A stretch of 64,000 nucleotides of DNA from Spirochaetales bacterium (GTDB lineage Bacteria > Spirochaetota > Spirochaetia > Treponematales > Treponemataceae). Of the stretch, positions 1 to 9,349 are shown in pieces. A program made the translations under genes and the position numbers. The stretch is taken from contig QKAR01000045.1 of NCBI GenBank assembly GCA_003246335.1, positions 1 to 64,000 of the forward strand, read 5' to 3'. The notes below the pieces were generated by a model that was not told the DNA's origin, did not search any database, and worked only from the letters and a program-made list of their open reading frames with translations. The first letter of the stretch is position 1, and each line of letters opens with the position of its first letter.

Positions 1-79
1 TAAAAAGCGCGTCTCCTTCCGTCTGTAGTTTATTCGCGAGAGCGAATATCGTCCCGAATAACATTTTCTGACCGGTCAT
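1..79 (-). CDS. MarR-family transcriptional regulator, N-terminus only (cut by window edge)
   Basis: Only the first codons are in the window, read leftward. The peptide begins MTGQKMLFGTIFALANKLQ and continues TEGDALF before the edge. This resembles the first helix of MarR regulators found beside MATE pumps (pattern FGxIFxLANxLQxxGD). Two in-frame ATGs exist, at 79 and 64. I prefer 79 because a TATATT hexamer ends 6 nt upstream of it and a TTGACC sits 18 bp further up, which fits a leaderless transcript. No Shine-Dalgarno sequence precedes either ATG. It diverges from the MATE pump at 563, its likely target. The family call rests on about 26 residues, so it is tentative. Confidence 0.5.
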   Translation of the reverse strand, partial: MTGQKMLFGTIFALANKLQTEGDALF

Positions 80-109
80 ATAGGTAATATATTACCTATA
101 TGACCGGTC
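70..109. promoter_or_regulatory. 40-bp perfect palindrome, probable autoregulatory operator
   Basis: Positions 70-109 read identically on both strands, with GACCGGTC at each end and TAATATATTA in the centre. The leftward gene's -10 (TATATT, 86-91) lies at the centre, its start codon in the left arm and its -35 (TTGACC, 110-115) at the right border. A dimeric repressor bound here would shut the leftward promoter. MarR proteins commonly bind such palindromes in their own promoters, so autorepression is the inference. Confidence 0.65.
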
Positions 110-115
110 GGTCAA

Positions 116-526
116 GGGTATCTATGTATATCGAAAGGAAAAAAAGCTCTCTTTTCTACTTTTTTTGAGCGTAAGTATAAATAATCGCGCATGCACGGCT
201 TTTTTCTCGGCTTGAAGCGCGAGTCTTCGCGAGAAAGTAGTTATGCAGTACGACCTCATCTTCGCGCCGGTCGAGTCATGGATTAATCCTTCCTATTTCA
301 AAATTAAGAACGTGACACGACGATGTCGAACGTCAATAAAATGCTCAAGGATCACCCAGAAATGTCTGACATATATAGGAACGGCGAGGATCCGCACAAA
401 AATGGGGGCATCGACGGTGCCGCCTGGGTCGCCGTCGATTCTCCCGATCGAATCTGTTTCGAAGAATCGAATGTTTTTCTCTCTCGTGATTTTTTAAAAA
501 TTACCGGCGTATTTGGCTAAGTTCCG
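116..526. other. Long intergenic stretch with no convincing gene
   Basis: About 410 bases between the palindrome and the MATE promoter. The ORF track offers 243..497 and 323..520. Neither has a Shine-Dalgarno sequence or a family I recognise. The 65-residue frame at 323 (MSNVNKMLKDHPEMSDIY...) has reasonable codon use and might be a small protein or gene remnant. The length is unusual for this compact window. Confidence 0.4.
323..520 (+). CDS. Possible small hypothetical protein, 65 aa
   Basis: The frame has a mixed, soluble-looking composition (contains NGEDPHKNGGIDGAAW) and third-position bases similar to neighbouring genes. It has no visible ribosome-binding site, signal peptide or recognisable domain. 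It ends 7 bases before the MATE -35 hexamer. It could be a genuine small gene, a decayed fragment or chance. Confidence 0.25.
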   Translation: MSNVNKMLKDHPEMSDIYRNGEDPHKNGGIDGAAWVAVDSPDRICFEESNVFLSRDFLKITGVFG

Positions 527-555
527 TTGACAATAAATTTAGCTTTCTCTATGGT
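527..555 (+). promoter_or_regulatory. Promoter of the MATE gene, leaderless arrangement
   Basis: TTGACA (527-532), a 17-bp spacer and TATGGT (550-555) form a sigma70-type promoter. The predicted start point is at about 562, directly at the ATG at 563. No Shine-Dalgarno sequence precedes that ATG. The ORF track began the protein at the TTG of this -35 box, which is probably not the true start. Confidence 0.55.
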
Positions 556-562
556 CAGACGC

Positions 563-1960
563 ATGAACAATTCGAGTATCTCAAAAGGCGCGATCCTTCC
601 CATTTTAGTGCGGCTGTCGGTTCCCGTGCTCGCGGGCCAACTTTTTAACTTACTGTATAGTTTGGTCGATACCTGGTTTATCGCGCGAATCGATCCCTCC
701 GATCCTTGGTTGGTCGGCTCGACGGGTTTAGTGTTCCCCCTTTTTTTTATCTTCCTCGCGGCGAGTTTCGGAATCACCGGCGGAGTATCATCGCTCGTCG
801 CGCGCGCCATCGGCGCGGGGCGCTCGTCTGAGCTTGACCGGACGGCCGAAAGCGGTATGTTCCTCGCGCTCGTCGCGAGCGCGATAATCCTCGTCGGCAT
901 GTACGCCTTCGCGACGCCCCTGCTCAAGCTTTTCGGCGGCGTCGGGAAAATTCTCGAGTATGGACGCCAGTACTTGGTATGGTTATTGCCGACCGTCCCG
1001 TTCATGCTGCTTTCCGCCGTATTTACCGGCATTTTGCAGGGCGAGGGGCGGACGAAGCATATGATGGCGGCGATGATGGTCGGGACCGTGGCGAACGTCG
1101 CGCTCGACCCGTTGCTTATTTTCGTCGCGGGGATGGGCGTCGCCGGAGCGGGGCTCGCGACGGCCATCGGGAACGCGGCGGGACTCGTCTATCTCATCGC
1201 GGTTTTCTCGCGGCCCGGCTCAAGCGTCGAGATTCATTGGAAACCCTCGAACGTATCCCTCCCGGTCGTCGGGGAAATTCTTCGCGTCGGTTTGCCGCAA
1301 AGCGTCCTCAATTTTCTCGCGTCGATCAGCTTCATTTTTTACAATCGGGTGATGACGGATATCGACCCGATAATACTGACGTCGTTTACCCTGTATTCAC
1401 GGCTTGAGCAAATCGCGCTCATCCCGTGCTGGTCGATTTCGAGCGCCCTTTCGACGGTAGCGGGGCAGGCCGCGGGCGCCGGCGACCTCAGGCGCATGCG
1501 GGATTCGTCGAGGACGGCAACCGTCCTCACGGTTGCGGTCTGCGGCTCGCTCCTGCTCGGATACGTCCTTTCGAGCCAAGCGCTATTCCGCCTCTTTCAG
1601 ACAGACGCGGGAGTTCTCGCCCGGGCCGCCGTGATTACTCCCTGGATGGCCGGTTCGACCCTTTTCGCCCTGCCGTTTTTCATGGTGACCACGCTGCTTT
1701 CGACGTCCGGTTTTTCCGGACGGAGTCTCGCGCTCACCGCCGTCAGGATATACGCGTTTAACGTTCCCGCGTGCGTGCTCGGCGGTTACGTGTTCGGGAA
1801 ATCCATTGAATCCATCATGATAGTCATTTTCCTCTCGCAATTTCCCGCGCTCGCGCTCGCGAATTTCGCGCGAGCCCGTTTTTTTTCCGGGCTCGCGTCG
1901 GGGAAAATCGCCGTTCGCGTGGCCGCCCGCGCTCCTTCCGGGGAAACGGGTGCCGTATAG
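563..1960 (+). CDS. MATE family multidrug/cation antiporter
   Basis: 465-residue polytopic membrane protein with about 12 hydrophobic segments in two similar halves, the usual size and plan of MATE/NorM-DinF exporters, which expel organic cations or drugs against Na+ or H+. The N-terminal motif ILPILVRLSVPVLAGQLFNL and the following YSLVDTWFIAR segment are typical of the first helices. I start at ATG 563 because MNNSSISKGAILP matches family N-termini and the upstream TTG is part of a promoter hexamer. It diverges from a MarR-type regulator, a common pump-repressor pairing. The substrate cannot be read from the sequence. Confidence 0.9.
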   Translation: MNNSSISKGAILPILVRLSVPVLAGQLFNLLYSLVDTWFIARIDPSDPWLVGSTGLVFPLFFIFLAASFGITGGVSSLVARAIGAGRSSELDRTAESGMFLALVASAIILVGMYAFATPLLKLFGGVGKILEYGRQYLVWLLPTVPFMLLSAVFTGILQGEGRTKHMMAAMMVGTVANVALDPLLIFVAGMGVAGAGLATAIGNAAGLVYLIAVFSRPGSSVEIHWKPSNVSLPVVGEILRVGLPQSVLNFLASISFIFYNRVMTDIDPIILTSFTLYSRLEQIALIPCWSISSALSTVAGQAAGAGDLRRMRDSSRTATVLTVAVCGSLLLGYVLSSQALFRLFQTDAGVLARAAVITPWMAGSTLFALPFFMVTTLLSTSGFSGRSLALTAVRIYAFNVPACVLGGYVFGKSIESIMIVIFLSQFPALALANFARARFFSGLASGKIAVRVAARAPSGETGAV

Positions 1961-2008
1961 CGACAGCGCCGTCGGGCGCGTTCTTTCGCGCCGCGGCGAC
2001 CCTGGCGA

Positions 2009-2308
2009 TCAAAAACCGCCGAGAACCGAATCGATCAATCCGGGAAAACGTTCGTCGAGGTCATCTTTCCTGATCGTCAGGAATCGATGCGTTCCCTCGA
2101 CGCGCACGCGGATGATCCCCGCCTCGCGGAGCACTTTGTAGTGATGGGAAACGGCGGATTTCGCCATGCCCCCGGAACACGTCGCGCAGGTCGATTCGCC
2201 GAGGGAGTCGATAGTCTTGAGTATTTCGAGTCGAATAGGGTCGCCTAGCGCGTTGAGCACGGTCGCAAGGTCTAGCTGGTCCACGCGCGGGCTGTGCGGT
2301 TCGCTCAT
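2009..2308 (-). CDS. ArsR-family winged-helix repressor
   Basis: 99-residue single-domain regulator. Residues 15-85 form the ArsR winged helix: LNALGDPIRLEILK, then the recognition helix AKSAVSHHYKVLREAGIIR and a wing EGTHRFLTIRKDDL. The end (LDERFPGLIDSVL) matches a subgroup that usually sits beside oxidoreductases. Cysteines occur in STCATC just before the recognition helix, so a metal- or thiol-responsive switch is possible. A good ribosome-binding site (AAGGACG) precedes ATG 2308. It diverges from a nitroreductase across a strong inverted repeat, so it probably represses that gene. Confidence 0.88.
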   Translation of the reverse strand: MSEPHSPRVDQLDLATVLNALGDPIRLEILKTIDSLGESTCATCSGGMAKSAVSHHYKVLREAGIIRVRVEGTHRFLTIRKDDLDERFPGLIDSVLGGF

Positions 2309-2350
2309 GTTACGTCCTTCATTCCGTAAATAAACATTTTCAGAGGCATC

Positions 2351-2379
2351 AAATTAGTATTGAAATAAATTTTAGTCAA
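2351..2379 (-). promoter_or_regulatory. Promoter of the ArsR gene
   Basis: On the minus strand TTGACT (2374-2379), a 17-bp spacer and TAATTT (2351-2356) form a good sigma70-type promoter. It lies just outside the inverted repeat at 2386-2421, whose occupancy could still block polymerase. Confidence 0.55.
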
Positions 2380-2385
2380 TGTTAT

Positions 2386-2421
2386 GGTTTAATAGTTCAA
2401 TATAATTTGAACTATTAAACC
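2386..2421. promoter_or_regulatory. Perfect inverted repeat enclosing a TATAAT -10 box, probable ArsR operator
   Basis: Two perfectly complementary 15-bp arms (GGTTTAATAGTTCAA and its complement) flank a 6-bp spacer that is exactly TATAAT. The spacer can serve as the -10 element of the rightward nitroreductase gene, whose ATG is 34 nt downstream. I see no good -35, so this promoter may need help. A dimeric ArsR protein bound to both arms would cover the -10 completely. Confidence 0.7.
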
Positions 2422-2440
2422 GATATCGAGGGACGCCATC

Positions 2441-3022
2441 ATGAACGAAGTAATTCAGGCGATTAAGTCTCGCAGGAGCGTTAGAAAATTCCGGCCGGAC
2501 CAAATTTCCGAAGCGGAGCTAGCGGAGATAATTGAGGCCGGCTGCTATGCCCCGACGGCTTGCAATGAGCAACCCTGGCATTTTTCCATCGTCCAAGACG
2601 AGGAATTCCTGCGACGCATTAGCGAATTGGCTGCGGAAGGCATGAAAAAGTCGTCGGTTTCCTGGCAGCAAAATATGGGCGCGAACCCCGAATTTCGGGT
2701 GACGTACGGGGCGCCGACCCTCATCGTCGTTTCCGGCCGTTCCGACGCGACCGCGCCGCGCGCCGACTGCGCCGCGGCGACCCAAAACATGCTGCTCGCG
2801 GCGAAGAGTTTGGGGATAGGATCGGTATGGCTCGGCTTAGTTCGCTATCTTTTCGCGTCCGCGCCCGACGTAGCCCTGCTGGAACTACCCGTGGGCTATG
2901 AGCCGCTCTACGCGGCCGCTTTCGGCTATCCCTCGGAACAGAGTTTGGGAACCGGCCCTAAGCGGAATCTCGACTGCGTTTCGCGAATTGGCGGCGCCCC
3001 TTTGGCTGGCGCTCCCCGGTAA
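2441..3022 (+). CDS. Nitroreductase-family FMN oxidoreductase
   Basis: 193 residues, the normal length for the family. The N-terminal RRSVRKFRPDQIS is the FMN-phosphate binding motif. APTACNEQPWHFSIV follows, then the mid-protein segment NMLLAAKSLGIGSVWLG that lines the flavin, then GYPSEQ near the end. Members reduce nitroaromatics, quinones or flavins with NAD(P)H. A GAGGG ribosome-binding site precedes ATG 2441. The gene faces away from an ArsR repressor and is probably induced by whatever that regulator senses. Confidence 0.9.
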   Translation: MNEVIQAIKSRRSVRKFRPDQISEAELAEIIEAGCYAPTACNEQPWHFSIVQDEEFLRRISELAAEGMKKSSVSWQQNMGANPEFRVTYGAPTLIVVSGRSDATAPRADCAAATQNMLLAAKSLGIGSVWLGLVRYLFASAPDVALLELPVGYEPLYAAAFGYPSEQSLGTGPKRNLDCVSRIGGAPLAGAPR

Positions 3023-3141
3023 TTTTTTATTTTCGGGAATCGCTTGGACGACCGGGGCGCGTACTGCTTCTCGCAGCCGATCGCCGTTCTGCGCGGCATC
3101 GGGAGAATCTTTCGGGCCGCCACTTCATTCTGCGACGAAAT

Positions 3142-3178
3142 AAAAAAGCCCGAATCGCCTACGCGGTTCGGGCTTTTG
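3142..3178. terminator. Bidirectional rho-independent terminator
   Basis: A GC-rich stem (AAAAGCCCGAATCGC pairing with GCGGTTCGGGCTTTT, loop CTAC) has A/T tracts on both sides, so it can end both the rightward nitroreductase transcript and the leftward enolase transcript. Confidence 0.85.
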
Positions 3179-3191
3179 GGTTTTCGCCCTC

Positions 3192-5491
<2,300 letters not shown>

Positions 5492-5537
5492 GCAAGTTCG
5501 AAATTTGTGGCATGATCGCTAATTAGGAGATATCATC

Positions 5538-6359
5538 GTGGCCGGAAAGCACAAAACAGAAGTAAACGAAGATCAATTGTTGGAATTCCTTCGCGACGCC
5601 GTCGGTAAGATAAAAACCGAGGAAGATCCGCTCGCTTTGAACCAATATCGCCAGATTTTTAAGAAGGCGGTGCCGTTTCATCTTCGGTCGTATTTTGCCG
5701 CGTACTTGCTCAAACAAATCGATTCTGGAAATAACATGCGCGTTCAGGGGCCATTGCGCCGTTCCGAACGGGGCGGCCGCGGCGGGCGCGACCAGTCAGA
5801 GCGCTTAGACCGTCCCGATCGACGGGAGGAAAAGCAGGCTCGGGCCGATACCCGCGCGAAGGAACCTCGCTCGGAAGAATCCAAGAGGATTCGCGGCGAG
5901 AACCGACCGGAACCTCGGCCCTCGTTGCCGGATGACGTATCGACGACTCTGTTTGTGAGCATCGGCCGGAACCGCCGCGTGTACCCGCGCGACTTGATCG
6001 GCCTCATTTTGCAGAACGCCGAAATCGACCGGGACCACATCGGGGATATTCGAGTCCTTGATAATTATTCGTTCGTCCAGGTCCTCTCCGAGGACGCGGA
6101 AAAAGTGATCGCGACGCTCAACGAATTCGAATATCGCGGGCGAAAACTCGCGGTTAGCTATTCCCGCAAACGCGAGGATGGGCCCGCTTCGGGAGAGCAA
6201 TCGTCCCCGGTCTCCGACGAGGTGACGGATGAAGTCGCGTCGGAGGAAATCGAGGATTCTCTTTCGGAAGAAACCGATTCCGCCGAGAACGAGTTCGATT
6301 CAGAATACGACGAATCCGACGAGCTGGAAGGCGAGAAAAAGGACGGCGACGTTCAGTAA
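5538..6359 (+). CDS. DbpA RNA-binding-domain protein
   Basis: 273 residues. Residues 1-60 are helical and of unknown fold. Residues 70-130 are a charged, Arg-rich disordered tract (RGGRGGRDQSERLDRPDRR). Residues 135-210 resemble the DbpA/CsdA RNA-binding domain normally found at the C-terminus of DEAD-box helicases (TTLFVSIGRNRRVYPRDLI to RGRKLAVSYSRKR). The tail is strongly acidic. No helicase motifs are present, so this is a stand-alone RNA-binding protein, perhaps acting on rRNA or mRNA. The start is GTG 5538, supported by AGGAGA 7 nt upstream. Confidence 0.75.
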   Translation: MAGKHKTEVNEDQLLEFLRDAVGKIKTEEDPLALNQYRQIFKKAVPFHLRSYFAAYLLKQIDSGNNMRVQGPLRRSERGGRGGRDQSERLDRPDRREEKQARADTRAKEPRSEESKRIRGENRPEPRPSLPDDVSTTLFVSIGRNRRVYPRDLIGLILQNAEIDRDHIGDIRVLDNYSFVQVLSEDAEKVIATLNEFEYRGRKLAVSYSRKREDGPASGEQSSPVSDEVTDEVASEEIEDSLSEETDSAENEFDSEYDESDELEGEKKDGDVQ

Positions 6360-7073
6360 TACGCCGAGAGTTTCCGTCGCGAAGCCGAAAGCCCTGCGCT
6401 TTCGGCTTTTTTTTTCGCCGCCGCGCGGCGCGATCGCCAATTGCGCGACGAGCGTGAGCAAAAGGCCGGGGGGGCAGTAGGGCAGGGCTTTCGCGAAAAT
6501 CGCGACGAGCGCCGCGATCGACTCGAGATTCATGTCCGGCTCGCCGAGAGACGAGATAAAAATCATGAACTCGACGAAAGCCCCGACTCCGATCGCCGCG
6601 TATTTTACGGGATCGGGAATGGGGCGATGGGGAACGGTGCTTTGGGCGATCGCCTCGAGCCGCGCGACGAGATCCTCCTCGGATCGTTCTTCATGAAATA
6701 GGCAGATGCCTTTCGAGAAACGCCCCGGCTTGTCAAAGACGGCGATCGGGGCGCCGACTTTCACGATGGATACCGATTTCCACGAGATTGGCTCGAGGGA
6801 CCCGCTCGCCTCCACCGCGTAGAGCCGCGTCTTCGCGGGATTAACGACAAAGTCGCCCGTCGCGTCGCCAACCGGTTTGGCGCTTCCGACCGACGGCACC
6901 GCATGGATAAATCCGTCGCGAAAGTCGGAACAGCGCGCGCACTTCTTTTGGGCGGCGGCGAGTTTTCTCGCGGTTTTCGCCCTCTTTCGGCGCAGCAGGG
7001 CCTGGCTCGCCGCCGGGACGATCACGTACGAAAGAATGGCCACCGCGCAAATAATCGCGATTTTTACTGTCAC
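6300..7073 (-). CDS. Membrane protein of unknown function
   Basis: 257 residues. An N-terminal membrane helix (residues 4-24) is followed by a basic stretch, a Cys pair (KKCARCSDF), a mainly polar middle domain of about 100 residues, and three hydrophobic segments toward the C-terminus. I do not recognise the family. The start is GTG 7073 with GAGGTGA upstream. Its last 60 bases overlap the end of the converging RNA-binding protein gene, and that gene's terminator lies within this coding sequence. Only 32 bp separate its start from the divergent hydrolase gene. Confidence 0.65.
   Translation of the reverse strand: MTVKIAIICAVAILSYVIVPAASQALLRRKRAKTARKLAAAQKKCARCSDFRDGFIHAVPSVGSAKPVGDATGDFVVNPAKTRLYAVEASGSLEPISWKSVSIVKVGAPIAVFDKPGRFSKGICLFHEERSEEDLVARLEAIAQSTVPHRPIPDPVKYAAIGVGAFVEFMIFISSLGEPDMNLESIAALVAIFAKALPYCPPGLLLTLVAQLAIAPRGGEKKSRKRRAFGFATETLGVLLNVAVLFLAFQLVGFVVF
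6382..6415 (+). terminator. Rho-independent terminator of the DbpA-domain gene, inside the opposing gene
   Basis: An 11-bp stem (AAGCCGAAAGC with GCTTTCGGCTT, loop CCTGC) is followed by nine T residues. It ends the rightward transcript but lies inside the coding sequence of the leftward membrane protein, near its C-terminal RAFGF. Confidence 0.8.
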
Positions 7074-7105
7074 CTTTTCACCTCATACGGTAAGATAGCC
7101 GCATT

Positions 7106-7777
7106 ATGGATATATCCCTTCTCGTTACCGGCCCGCTCTCGGTGAACGCGTATTTTCTGCCGATTGACGGCTCGCGGTGCGTCGTCGTGGATCCGGGCGG
7201 AAACCATGAGCTCATTATAGCACATCTGTCGGAACGTCGACTCTCGCCCGCCGCGATCGTGCTGACCCATGGTCACTTCGACCACCTAATCGCCTTGCCC
7301 GACCTCGTTCGAGCGTTTCCCGGAATCCCCGTGGCCATTCACGCCGAGGATTCAGCGTTTCTCGGGCCCGGCGCCTTTGAGCGCCATCGCTCGTTTTTCG
7401 CCGCTCTCGGCGGTCAGGATCTCGTTGACTCGTATCGGTTAGTCATGCCCCCCGCGACCTCTTTCCTGTCCGAAGGAGACGATCTTTCCGTCGCCCTTGG
7501 ATCGACCTCCGGGAAAGTGATCGAACTGGGGTGGAAGGTCATCCATTCGCCCGGTCATAGCCCCGGCTCGATTTGCCTCTACTCGGCTCGCTCCGGGGTT
7601 CTCGTCTCGGGTGACACGCTCTTTAACGAGGGTTTCGGGCGAACCGACGCTCCGGGAGGGGACATCTCGGCGTTAGAACGGAGTCTTACGCGACTTTCGA
7701 AGCTGCCGGCCGAGACGATCGTGCTGCCGGGCCACGGCCCTTCGACGACGATTCGCGCCGAGTTGTCGCGCGCGTGA
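7106..7777 (+). CDS. Metallo-beta-lactamase-fold hydrolase (glyoxalase II-like)
   Basis: 223 residues, the size of short glyoxalase II-like hydrolases. Metal ligands are visible: THGHFDHL (HxHxDH), then HSPGHSPGS, GDTLF and LPGHGPST. These proteins carry a binuclear metal centre and hydrolyse thioesters or similar bonds. The substrate is not evident. ATG 7106 has no Shine-Dalgarno sequence. A TAAGAT hexamer ends 9 nt upstream, consistent with a leaderless or near-leaderless message. It diverges from the membrane protein gene across 32 bp. Confidence 0.88.
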   Translation: MDISLLVTGPLSVNAYFLPIDGSRCVVVDPGGNHELIIAHLSERRLSPAAIVLTHGHFDHLIALPDLVRAFPGIPVAIHAEDSAFLGPGAFERHRSFFAALGGQDLVDSYRLVMPPATSFLSEGDDLSVALGSTSGKVIELGWKVIHSPGHSPGSICLYSARSGVLVSGDTLFNEGFGRTDAPGGDISALERSLTRLSKLPAETIVLPGHGPSTTIRAELSRA

Positions 7778-7837
7778 GATCGCTCCCGTCGGAATAGTAC
7801 GATCGCGATAAACCGCTCGCACTCCGCCGCAAAAGAC

Positions 7838-7866
7838 TTTTCAATCGGGATTTTTACGGATATGAT
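7838..7866 (+). promoter_or_regulatory. Promoter of the lipoprotein-phosphodiesterase pair
   Basis: TTTTCA (7838-7843), 17 bp, TATGAT (7861-7866). The expected start point, 7 nt beyond the -10, coincides with the A of ATG 7873, so the transcript is probably leaderless. No Shine-Dalgarno sequence is present. Confidence 0.55.
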
Positions 7867-7872
7867 ACGTTC

Positions 7873-8646
7873 ATGAATCGGTTTTTCGCCATTGTCTGCG
7901 CTTCAGTTTGCCTTTTTTCCGCGTGCGCAAAAAACGAACGCGACCAACGGGTTTCCTCGGTGACGCCTTCGTCGTCCTCCGCGCAAACGACTCTCCGCGC
8001 CGCGCGGCATCGCGCCGCCGATCACGAGGTCGTCGTTTTTCTCGGCGAGGATTACGCGAACCGACCGCTCGTGCTTGAGTCCCTTATTTCGGAGTATGGC
8101 ATCATGGGCGAGGGAGGGATGGTGACCGTATTGCGGTATCCCGATTCTCTCAAGGTGAACGGAGCCATTCGCTTTTCAGCCCTTTCCGAGCAAGTGAATA
8201 AGCCCGGAGTAACCGCGGTCGTTGCGATCGGCGGACCGGACGGAACCGTTCGGGAATTGAGTAAGATACGCGCGGCGAACCCCTCCATCCGGGTCGTCTC
8301 GCTTTTTTCCTACGAGGACAGTCTCTCCGTCGAGGCCGCCTCCGATATCGCCGTGGACGTTCCCGCTCCCGTGGACGCACTGGCGAACGAAAGCGCGGCG
8401 ACCTCTCCGCTCGACGACACCGCGCTCGGCGTTCTCGTCCTCGCCTCAGTGCTTGCCGCCGACGGTTCCCGCGAGGCCGCTCCGCTCGACGCGCTTTCCG
8501 GCGCGGTCGTGAACGCGGACGCGCTCTTAAAGTTGAAAAATTCCGCGCCAAAAATGTGCTTTGCCCCGTGGGTCGACGTGGATACGGGGCTCAAATCCCG
8601 CAATCACCTGGTGTTGGTCGTATCCGGAGTCGTTCAGAATGAATAG
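7873..8646 (+). CDS. Putative lipoprotein with periplasmic-binding-protein-like fold
   Basis: 257 residues. The N-terminus MNRFFAIVCASVCLFSAC is a lipoprotein signal with Cys18 as the likely lipidated residue, followed by a Ser-rich linker. The remainder alternates strands and helices (AAVVAIGGPDGTVREL, RVVSLFSYED) and recalls the DUF3798/BMP-like family of periplasmic proteins. That resemblance is weak. It overlaps the following phosphodiesterase gene by 8 bp, so the two are probably translated together. Ligand unknown. Confidence 0.7.
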   Translation: MNRFFAIVCASVCLFSACAKNERDQRVSSVTPSSSSAQTTLRAARHRAADHEVVVFLGEDYANRPLVLESLISEYGIMGEGGMVTVLRYPDSLKVNGAIRFSALSEQVNKPGVTAVVAIGGPDGTVRELSKIRAANPSIRVVSLFSYEDSLSVEAASDIAVDVPAPVDALANESAATSPLDDTALGVLVLASVLAADGSREAAPLDALSGAVVNADALLKLKNSAPKMCFAPWVDVDTGLKSRNHLVLVVSGVVQNE

Positions 8647-9343
8647 CCTTTTGCAACAGCGAAATGGCTTACTCGGTGACGCCGAGGCGGTCTCCTCGCT
8701 CGCGAAAGCCGAACAGGTTAAAATCCTCGCCGTGTCGGACACTCATGGGCATTACGCCTCTTTTGAGGCCATCGTTCGAGAATTTGGGCCCTCGTGCGAC
8801 TTGTTGCTTTTTGCGGGAGATGGGATGTGGGACGTGGTTCGCTATGTTGAGCGGGCCTTAGTTTCCGACCGCCTCAAGGAAGACTTGCCGGGCGTCGCGG
8901 CGTTCGTCGCGGGCAACGGGGACGGCGATCAATATCGCGTGACGCTCCCCGCGGCGGGCCAACCGCTCGATCCCGTCGACGCGCCCGGCCTGACGCTGGA
9001 CGTGCCCATTCGCCAAATCGTCAAGGCGTGCGGATATTCGGTCTTGCTCGCCCATGGGCATCGGCATTCGGTTGACGTCAGCCTTGAGGTGCTCGTCGAC
9101 TCGGCCAGCGCGATGGATTGCGATATCGCGGTGTTCGGCCATACGCACGTGCCCTTCGCCGAAACCTACGCGCATATACTCGCCCTGAACCCGGGCAGCA
9201 CCTCGCGCCCGCGCGGCAAGTCGGAGGCGGGTTTCGCCGTGATTGAGCTCAGCGTGAATTCCACCGAGCCGAAATACGAATTTTTCGCGGTTCGCGACGG
9301 GATTCTCGGCGGCTATTCTTTTGAGAAAATCGCCATTCGGTGA
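8639..9343 (+). CDS. YfcE/MJ0936-type metallophosphoesterase
   Basis: 234 residues from ATG 8639, which overlaps the previous stop codon region. The track's longer form (8561) would run across the upstream gene. Calcineurin-like metal ligands are in order: VSDTHGHY, LLFAGDGMWD, VAGNGDGD, LLAHGHRH and VFGHTHVPF, then LNPGSTSRPR. Members are Mn/Ni-dependent phosphodiesterases on small substrates. It ends 6 bp before the converging DeoR gene. Confidence 0.88.
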   Translation: MNSLLQQRNGLLGDAEAVSSLAKAEQVKILAVSDTHGHYASFEAIVREFGPSCDLLLFAGDGMWDVVRYVERALVSDRLKEDLPGVAAFVAGNGDGDQYRVTLPAAGQPLDPVDAPGLTLDVPIRQIVKACGYSVLLAHGHRHSVDVSLEVLVDSASAMDCDIAVFGHTHVPFAETYAHILALNPGSTSRPRGKSEAGFAVIELSVNSTEPKYEFFAVRDGILGGYSFEKIAIR

Positions 9344-9349
9344 GGCCTT

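Noticed and set aside
100-168. 22-codon plus-strand peptide starting in the palindrome
   Set aside because: Its ATG and -10 are mirror images of the leftward gene's elements, there is no good plus-strand -35, and the peptide is short and Lys/Phe-rich by chance.
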